From NCBI RefSeq assembly GCF_000003605.2, contig NW_003151256.1, positions 24,724-53,445 on the forward strand: a stretch of DNA of 28,722 nucleotides. The letters are read 5' to 3'. Position 1 is the first letter of the stretch. Every line of letters starts with the position of its first letter. Below the pieces are notes generated by a model. It was given only the letters and a program-made list of their open reading frames with translations. It did not search any database and was not told where the DNA came from. The DNA comes from Saccoglossus kowalevskii (lineage: Eukaryota; Hemichordata; Enteropneusta; Harrimaniidae). Made by a program: the position numbers and the translations under genes. Below are positions 22,071 through 28,722 of the stretch, piece after piece.

Positions 22071-22084
22071 GTTGCTATGGTCAC
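22071..22084. promoter_or_regulatory. RFX X-box, fully consensus
   Basis: GTTGCTATGGTCAC reads GTGACCATAGCAAC on the minus strand, which fits GTNRCC-NN-RGYAAC at every position. Confidence 0.45.
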
Positions 22085-22100
22085 CATCTAGTATTAGAAC

Positions 22101-22119
22101 CAACACTAGAGGGCAGTAC
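22101..22119. promoter_or_regulatory. CTCF-like motif
   Basis: ACACTAGAGGGCAGTA closely resembles the animal CTCF core CCASYAGRKGGCRS. It lies 17 bp after the X-box at 22071. Confidence 0.3.
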
Positions 22120-24010
22120 AACTTCATATAAGGAGCTTAACTTGAGCATGAGACCGACCAGGATGTGAAAGGAATTGATTTAAAAATATATCAGATTTAA
22201 TATAAACGTTTTGTAGTTTCAAAATAGATTTAATCGATTAGAAAAAGATTAAAAACATTTGTTAAAATCTTTTAGTGATATCTTTCTTTGCCTCTATATC
22301 TGTCGACATGTTGGAGGCAGTCATTCAGAAGTCCTGTATTTATCACAAGAATGAATAACTATACCTGTGATTCTAAACACTTTGTTATAAAGGAGGGGCA
22401 CTGTAAATGATTGTTCCTGTCTTTTATAGGTTTTTCTTTTGTTATATTTTATGCGCCAAGTTTTATTTCAGTCAAAAAAAAAAGGAAAGTCACAGTCTTC
22501 TACTAAGCACTCATTTATGAGTTCTCCTTGTTTCCCGTCATGAAAACGGAAGATATGGCCGAACTGTGAGTACGAGCTGACATTTAAACTTTGGGAATTG
22601 CCACACACGGCCCTGAGACTAATGAGTCGTTTATAAATTGTTTATTCTAATACAAGGGTGGGTAAGTTGTTGAATTACCATTCATATTGATCTATCCTTC
22701 ACTTGTCAGGAAGCTGTCACTAACACATTTGTCTTTCTTTACTGATCGTCCAATTTTATTTTGTTTGAACTTTAACTTTACATTGCAATACATTTACTTT
22801 GTTATAATCATTTCATTTTTATTAAGGTTTTTATATTTGAATGAACAGTAGTTTCTTACATTTTTTCTGTCTTTCCAAAAAATTAGAAATTGTCAAGTTC
22901 TTGTTGGTTAATGAAAGCATATTTCTCGCTAAGATACTATAAGGCATGCTATTCATAATAAGGACCGTTAGGTTTAAGCCTGTTGTATGATGGGACACTA
23001 TTCTTCCCAACTATTGTCTATTTATAACCTTGCTATAGAAAACAGACAACAATAGACTGTTATTGTTTGAATAACAATAAGATGGGCTGAATAAAGCCAG
23101 CTACCACCCATCCTACTGCTGACGTACTTATGTAGCCTCGTAGTTTACTCGATGTATGTTTGCTGTTCCTAGTTGCTACAGACAACATAATCAAAAATCG
23201 GGCATGTTTGCTGGTCGGCTGCTCTCTTCTGATCTTGTTTACTGAAACTGATCCCTATTTGCTCAACAATGTGGCATTTATTGTGATTGAGGCACTCAAG
23301 ACTTTGATGCATTATGAGGACTTTTTACCAATTTTTGTTGTCTTCTGTGGAGCCGTGATGTACCCATAATGTCAAACGTCGATGTAACAGAGCAGCTGGT
23401 GGGTGCATCAAAGAAAATTTCCGCAACAAATTTGCATATTGTTATCTTGTTGTGTCACCTGTGTTGATAAATGTATTGTTTCATGCTGTTTCACTCAAGA
23501 AGCCATTCAAACCGTTAAGTTTTGCTTTGACTGTGAAGCTCTTTTATGTACGAAATTTTAAACACGATCACTCATGCTTGAAATGTCCGGTACTTATCTT
23601 CTATACAGATGTACTTGCTAGTTGTCAAATTTCATGTCTTAGCTCTGTCTTTATTTCAATGTTTGCAGTGGTTCCTAAAAGTTTGGGGGTGGGATATGAG
23701 AACTGAAAAGACAGATTACCGACACTCAATGTGTGTGTTTAACGCCAATCTAAATATTATACTTCCCACTTGGGTATATATTGAACCTGTTTCGGGTAAA
23801 ATTTTCAATTAAATCATGGTTAGATCAACACCCTATGAATCAATATTGATCTTACATAACTTTTACTTGTTTTGGTTTGTCATTTTCTTGCTCTTTCTTT
23901 ATTATTTTGTTTGAATATGGCGTACGTTGTCGAAGTCAAAACTTCTATGCAGTCAGGAATGCACTTATCAGTCTGTGTAGTTTTTAGTATACTTGATGAT
24001 ATTCTTTAAG
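22120..24010. other. Gene-free intronic stretch with a SOX-type cluster
   Basis: AT-rich sequence. Frames of 67-84 codons at 23160-23812 overlap each other and show no domain; the first of them starts with a non-ATG codon. Four SOX-type motifs are clustered at 23011-23080. Confidence 0.5.
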
Positions 24011-24019
24011 TATAATGTA

Positions 24020-24211
24020 CTGTAAAGGGGTTAATTATTCACTGGGTTTTAAATTTTGCTTATTTCGCTAACTGGAAAATGCGCTAAATTAAAACCCAGT
24101 GAATATATAAAATTGTGCATAGAACACATTATCTAAATGATAAAACCGTGAATTTAAAATCCACTGAATATGCCTGAAAGGGCAACCCAGTGAAAATTAG
24201 TCATTTTACAG
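24020..24211. mobile_element. MITE with TA flanks and a strong internal hairpin
   Basis: The left end CTGTAAAGGGGTTAATTATT and the inverted right end CTGTAAAATGACTAATTTTC face each other, and both continue into CACTGGGTT. TA flanks both ends (24018-24019 and 24212-24213). Inside, TATTCACTGGGTTTTAAATT at 24036-24056 is complementary to 24086-24105 with a single 1-nt indel, a 20-bp stem over a 29-nt loop. The CTGT end, TA flanks and TTTCGCTNA blocks relate it to the element at 18291. Confidence 0.7.
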
Positions 24212-24213
24212 TA

Positions 24214-25670
24214 GTTAATTTCAGGTAAAAGATGCTTTCTGCTAAATGTTAAAATTACCCCACAATGTTAGCTTTTTTGGGGACTGCAATGAAAGATTCA
24301 TGATTAAAAATAAAAAAAGATTAAAAGTTTCTATTTAAAACCAAAAAAGTTTTAAAAATACCATTTATCAAAATGTCACTTCATAGCTGGATTGGTGTAA
24401 TATTTTGTGAGTTCTCAAAAAAATACATTTGCCGTTGATCAGTAGAAGTTTGATTTGTGTGTGTTCATGTTGTTGTGAAGCTCTCTAGCATTGTCAGGTA
24501 GTATAAGCTTTATGCTATATACTGAACCTTTGTGGCACCTTCAACTTACCTAAGCGAATCTAAACATTTCCCATTTTATCTATGTTTGCTCACCACATCT
24601 GCTGCGATCAAGTAGTAGCTATATATACATAGCAACGCCATGACTTACTGCTTATAATTTAAACTCACCATATCGGACATGTTGGTATCAAAAGAAGAGT
24701 AAGCAATACCTGTGATAGCCTGAAGAGAATACACAACAACGGAGCACCCGTTGTTTGCTCGATCTTTTAATCAGCACGTTCATTGCTTTCACTGTTCTGT
24801 TTCTTTATTCAATTGTCTAGTGGGGTTATAGAGATAGCTACTATGCAGTTAAACTTGTTTCAACATTTTGATTTGAGTCAAAACTCCCTGTATTCCTGTT
24901 TTCACATTTCTACATGTATGTATTTTTCTGTAATTTATTTGTAAGTTTTGGATGTGCAAATGGACATATTTTCAAATTTCTGACAGATCTTGATCAACAT
25001 TTTTCAGAAAGTATGTACAACAAACTAAGCTAACTTTGAAAATCTTCGACCTTAGTTTATAAGTGTTAACAATTATGTATGAAGTTTTTATTGTGATGTG
25101 AAATAGCCCCATGATTGTTAATTTATCGTAATATTTTAAAACTGTTTCCTTATATTGTGACATAGAGTGCAGTCCTGGCGTAATTTAACTTTATTTAGAA
25201 ATGTGTCAGTTTTGAAAACAAACTAAGCTAGCGTCAGCTGAATGTTAAGTTATGCTTTGATCGTACTGTAGTTAATGATGTCTTTTTGTTAAGCTTTTCA
25301 ACACTATTGTATCCCGAGTTAATGGTTTGATTCATATGTCTTTGAGTAACATAGTGATGTATGTTTGGTGTCATGGCCTTGTTGGATGTGCAAAGAGCCT
25401 GATGTACTGTACTCTTCAATTTAAAAAACTGTTTGTTGATGACAGGATCAGAATTTAGATTATTTAAATGGTTGATAGTTTGTTACAAAACTAACAGAAA
25501 CCAAATAGTTTAAATGATTTGCTTGTTTCAGAGAAATTCATAGAGATAGCAAATCAATTAAATCGTTTAAAAGGTATTTGCGAATGTTGTTCTGTCCTTG
25601 TTTTTTTTGTTTTTCCTTGTTTACAAAATGTACAAATTATTTTTTTTGACTTGTTATTTTGGTTTTCTAT
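24214..25670. other. Gene-free end of intron 1
   Basis: AT-rich sequence with minus-strand frames of 61-63 codons (24972-25163, 25234-25419) lacking domains. It ends in the pyrimidine-rich acceptor tract of exon 2. Confidence 0.5.
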
Positions 25671-25676
25671 TTTCAG

Positions 25677-25728
25677 AAGTTAGACACAGAAAGAGACGTG
25701 TCAACAGCGGGATCAGGATCCAAATCAG
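25677..25728 (+). CDS. Coding exon 2 of the same unidentified gene
   Basis: A T-rich tract ending TTTTCAG precedes the exon, and G|GTAAGC follows it. In the phase 0 frame left by exon 1 it encodes KLDTERDVSTAGSGSKS and ends with one extra G, so the next exon must start in phase 1. No stop occurs in this frame. The product continues the charged helix of exon 1 and then becomes Ser/Gly-rich, like a flexible linker. The exon is only 52 bp. Its local composition, less AT-rich than the flanks, supports coding. The 3' exons lie beyond the window. Confidence 0.7.
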
Positions 25729-25840
25729 GTAAGCAACTATAATCTAAATATCTTTCTGAGTGTGACTCAAACCTGATGTACTGGTAAGTATAATAATTAT
25801 GTCTGACCAACTACCTCAACAAATCAAGTTTAGATCTCAC

Positions 25841-26360
25841 AGGAACAACAACCAATCAGAACTTGTGTTATGGGATGAACTCACAGGAATATCAACCAAT
25901 CAGAACTTGTGTTATGGGATGAACTCACAGGAATATCAACCAATCAAAACTTGTGTTACGGAAAAGTCTAGCGGGAATATCAACCAATCAGAACTTGTGT
26001 TATGGAAAGAACTCACAGGAATATCAATCATAACTTGTGTTATGGAACAATCTAGCAGGAACAGCAACCAATCAGAACTTGTGTTACGGAACAAGCTAGT
26101 AGGAATATCAACCAATCAGCACATAGGTTATGAAACAATCTAGCAGGAACAACCACTATTTCAGAACTTGTGTCGCAAAACATCTAGCAAAAACAGCAAT
26201 CAATTAGAACTTGTGTTACTGGATGATCTTACAGGAACAGCAGCCACTTTCAGAACTTGTGTTATGAGATGATATTGCAAGTACAGCAACCGCTCGAAAC
26301 TTGTGTTACCAAACAATACCACAGGAACAGCAATAAACCAGAACTGGTGTTATGAGCTGC
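25841..26360. repeat. 44-bp minisatellite, about 12 copies, with CCAAT boxes
   Basis: Units start at 25841, 25885, 25929, 25973, 26017, 26057, 26101, 26145, 26189, 26233, 26279 and 26323, so the period is 44 bp with small slips. The core is AGGAATATCAACCAATCAGA followed by ACTTGTGTTATGG and a variable ATGAACTCAC or ACAATCTAGC end. Later copies are more diverged. The overlapping 114-codon frame (25799-26143) is a repeat artefact: its peptide changes frame relative to the unit because 44 is not divisible by three. CCAAT occurs at 25852, 25896, 25940, 25984, 26068 and 26112. Confidence 0.95.
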
Positions 26361-26885
26361 TTTCTAGTTAAGCAGGCTATATTCGTGAGATGAAATCTGC
26401 ATGACTTGCTGTGGTAGATGGTCAGATATAGTAAGAGGGGATGCACACTGTAAAACGGAATAAAAGTGAACAAAGACACTACCTGCATCAAATTTTAATC
26501 AGATCATATCTAAGTTTGATACAAGATTTTACTTATTATTACAATTATTAAAAATTTATGAAGATTTCCAGACAGGAGTACCGGTAGTATCAGTGTCATT
26601 CAGTGTTCTGAACTGACATATACAATATTTGAAAAAAATAAATGATGTACATACAGGAAATTACCAAGATTTGTCCCCGCTAAAATTTCAAATCTGAATA
26701 ACCAAATAAGCTGAATTTGGTAATTTTTTATACCTTATTTGCTATGTTAGAAGCATACACTTATTTAAAATTGTAGAAATGTTTCTATGGTCAAAATAAG
26801 CAATATTCTAGTGGTTTAGTATAAAACAGTGCAATTTTTGGTAACTATAATCTTCTATTGCAGCCTATATGGGAACCTCTGCTTA
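26361..26885. other. Gene-free intronic stretch
   Basis: AT-rich sequence. A 61-codon minus-strand frame overlaps the array end and has no domain. Confidence 0.5.
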
Positions 26886-27060
26886 CTATAAAATACTTTA
26901 TTTTTGCTTGCAACTTATTTTCGCTGTTCTGTTAAGGGATGATTCAGTGAAAATAAAATCCAGTGAATAATAGTATACCTTTTTTCCTATATTTTACATT
27001 ACTCATCAAAAATCCGTGAAAATAACACAACCAGCAAAAATTTTTCAGCGAAAATTAAAT
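26886..27060. mobile_element. Decayed copy of the 18291 MITE
   Basis: CTATAAAATACTTTATTTTT opens this copy, after TA at 26884-26885. It continues with the same ordered blocks as the 18291 element: TTGCTTG, TTATTTTCGCT, AAGGGATGA, GTGAAAATAAAAT, TTTTTTCCTATATTT, CTCATCAAAAAT and CAGCGAAAATTAA. The right terminal repeat is missing, so the copy is truncated. Confidence 0.7.
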
Positions 27061-28160
27061 CTAATCTGAAAAAAGTTTTTTTTTTATTTCATGTAAAACT
27101 GAGTTAAAATGATGCACAACATAATATGTTTTAAATGAACTACAGCTGAGAGATTTAAATCTTGAGCCACACACACACAATTTTTCCTCTGTATATCAGG
27201 AATTAAAAATATAAAAAAAATTGTGAGAAGCTTATGCCCCTTGAATAAACGATTTCAAATTTTGATGGAATTTATTATTTAAATTTGTATTGAAGTACTT
27301 AGATTTTGACGGTCATGGACTATTTATTTTGTGGAAGGTAATAACCATTCACTATAGCAGTGATAGGGTTATTATTCACTTCAACTGAGATAATGGCATG
27401 ACGTAGTCATGGAAATTTGTTTGTTTGTTTGTTGGCTGACAACTCTCCAGGTGGGTATGAATACAATTGTTGTCGATTTTACACTAGACTTGTACCCTTG
27501 GATGTGATTGGGACCTCTTTAATTTTTAATTAAAATTTCAAGGTAAGTATGATTAAAACATTTAGTATATATGATAAATTAAAGTCTTTGTACTTGAATT
27601 TGAAACTTGAATATGTATTGTAGCTATTTAATCACCACTGTCATCACAAAATACCATGGAACACAAAGTTTTTACTGCTATGAATGCTCCTGATTGTCAC
27701 AAAGTCATTGTAATCCTAAAATTTCTGTTTTTTTCTTGAACTGGGAATTTCATAAATTTGTCTGTGGCATGATTTATGCATAGACTACCTCTCTTTTAAT
27801 GTACACCACCTTTAATTGATGCAAACAAATTTATAAATTCAAGTCTCTTTTGGTGAAAAGTCACTGAAATTGAAAATGGCAGTGATAGAATTAAAAGTTT
27901 GATTGTATTTTCTATAATTTGGGTTTGAATATAGGTCCAATTAATTCAAAAATGTAAAATTTACTGTAAAAATTTTAGCAGAAAAAAAATTTCAGTGAAT
28001 TGCCACCTGTTGATTGTTTTTATCTTCTCCCGATAACAATATTACTGGTATACATATTACAAACGTTGTTTCTTGCAGTTATATCTTGTAAATCTTAAGA
28101 CTATTTTCTCATTTTGCAAATATCCAACATCAATTATCTACGGTACTTATTTACCCTCCC
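27061..28160. other. Gene-free intronic stretch
   Basis: AT-rich sequence with a TTTG simple repeat at about 27417-27435. Near 27968-28005 TACTGTAAAAATTTTAGCAG and a TTTCAGTGAA block may be a fragment of the TA-flanked MITE family. Confidence 0.45.
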
Positions 28161-28167
28161 CTTCTGG

Positions 28168-28722
28168 ACTGGTACGTTACCACTTCTGTCTCCCTAAGTA
28201 GTGGTACATTATCATTTCTATCTCTCAAGTAGTGGTACATTATCATTTCTGTCTCCTTAAGTAGTGGTACATTATCATTTCTGTCTCCCTAAGTAATGGT
28301 ACATTACCAATACTGTCTCCCTAAGTAGTAGTACATTATCATTTCTGTCTCCCTAAGTAGTGGTACATTACTACTCCTGTCTCCTTAAGTAGTGGTACAT
28401 TATCATTTCTGTCTCCCTAAGTAGTGATACATTACTACTCCTGTCTTTCTAAGTATCATTTCTGTTTCCCTAAGTAGTGGTATGTTATTACTCCTGTCTC
28501 CTTAAGTAGTGGTAGATTATCATTTCTGTCTCCCTAAGTGGTGGTACATTACCACTTCTGTCTCCCTAAGTATCATTTTTGTTTTCCTAAGTAGTGGTAC
28601 ATTACTACTTCTTCTTAATTAGTGGTACATTAGTATTTCTGTCTCCCTAAGTAGTGGTACATTATCATTTCTGTCTTCATAAGTAGTGGTAAATTACCAC
28701 TTCTGTTTACCTAAGTAGTGGT
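28168..28722. repeat. 32-bp minisatellite reaching the window edge, about 17 copies
   Basis: The unit is AAGTAGTGGTACATTATCAT followed by TTCTGTCTCCCT. Variants carry ATTACCACTT or ATTACTACTCC in place of ATTATCATTT, in an irregular order. Two or three units (near 28450 and 28566) have lost the GTGGTACATT part. The array continues beyond 28722, so its length is unknown. Confidence 0.95.

Larger units (their letters stand above)
1851..25676 (+). other. Intron 1 (23,826 bp)
   Basis: The intron opens with GTAAGTGACA after exon 1 and closes with a pyrimidine-rich tract ending TTTTCAG before exon 2. Both neighbouring exons agree in phase 0. Its first 700 bp or so (1860-2560) stay relatively CpG-rich, with two ATTGG (inverted CCAAT) motifs near 2062 and 2133, and may be part of the promoter-proximal regulatory zone. 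The remainder is AT-rich and full of minisatellites, inverted-repeat elements and regulatory-type palindromes listed separately. I found no further exon inside it that keeps the frame of both neighbours, though a short or unusual exon could be missed by eye. Confidence 0.6.
25729..28722 (+). other. Intron 2, partial
   Basis: The intron begins GTAAGCAACT and continues to the window edge. It contains two minisatellites and a decayed MITE. No exon with a convincing acceptor, frame and donor was found; a weak terminal-exon candidate at 27451-27533 is discussed among the findings. Confidence 0.5.

Noticed and set aside
22472-22543. Possible alternative terminal exon after a TTTCAG acceptor, open for 23 codons in phase 0
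   Set aside because: Starts with an A-run, low-complexity Lys/Ser peptide, weak acceptor tract; consistent with chance.
23160-23812. Three overlapping hydrophobic frames of 67-84 codons
   Set aside because: They overlap in different frames, the first lacks an ATG start, and none resembles a known membrane protein.
25799-26143. 114-codon open frame, the longest in the window
   Set aside because: It coincides with the 44-bp minisatellite; repeated peptide phrases shift frame from unit to unit, and it sits in an intron.
1-28722. CRISPR array, rRNA, intact tRNA or transposase/reverse-transcriptase gene
   Set aside because: None found: the tandem arrays have no spacer/repeat alternation, and no frame carries polymerase, integrase or transposase motifs.

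Overview
The window looks like nuclear DNA of an invertebrate animal. It is strongly AT-rich, and I see no bacterial-style operon or ribosome-binding site. I recognise no rRNA, intact tRNA or transposase gene. It does contain spliced-exon signals, minisatellites, short inverted-repeat elements and degraded tRNA-like repeats. A repeat near 20.6 kb, with a TTTAGCTC-like start and CGTCC/GTCGTC runs, resembles dispersed repeats I associate with marine invertebrate genomes. That points loosely to a mollusc, brachiopod, hemichordate or similar animal, but the sequence does not settle the phylum.

Only one protein-coding gene can be supported, and only its first two coding exons are present, on the + strand. 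Exon 1 (1779-1850) has a strong start context, an in-frame upstream stop, 24 codons and a GTAAGT donor. Exon 2 (25677-25728) has a pyrimidine-rich acceptor, an open frame in the phase left by exon 1 and a GTAAGC donor. Joined, they give a charged, probably helical N-terminus followed by a Ser/Gly-rich stretch. I do not recognise the family. The intron between them would be 23,826 bp. The rest of the gene lies to the right of the window.

Layout: 1-1600 is the 5' flank, with a GC-rich block near 230-345, an inverted-repeat element at 684-991 and a CpG-richer promoter zone from about 1340. Three POU/octamer-type sites sit just upstream of the likely transcription start. 1851-25676 is intron 1, which holds most of the structure: minisatellites of 21, 28, about 76 and 85 bp, a 10-bp repeat, at least four MITE-like elements with terminal inverted repeats, two tRNA-derived SINE candidates, a G-quadruplex motif, several palindromes, and a scattered series of RFX X-box-like palindromes between 9.5 and 22.1 kb. 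25729-28722 is the start of intron 2, with a 44-bp minisatellite carrying six CCAAT boxes right after exon 2, a decayed MITE copy, and a 32-bp minisatellite that runs off the window edge.

Most open frames in the window are 60-95 codons, lack family resemblance or splice support, and are best read as chance. The most interesting signals are regulatory: the X-box series, the CCAAT array and the octamer trio around one unidentified gene. No complete novel system is visible.
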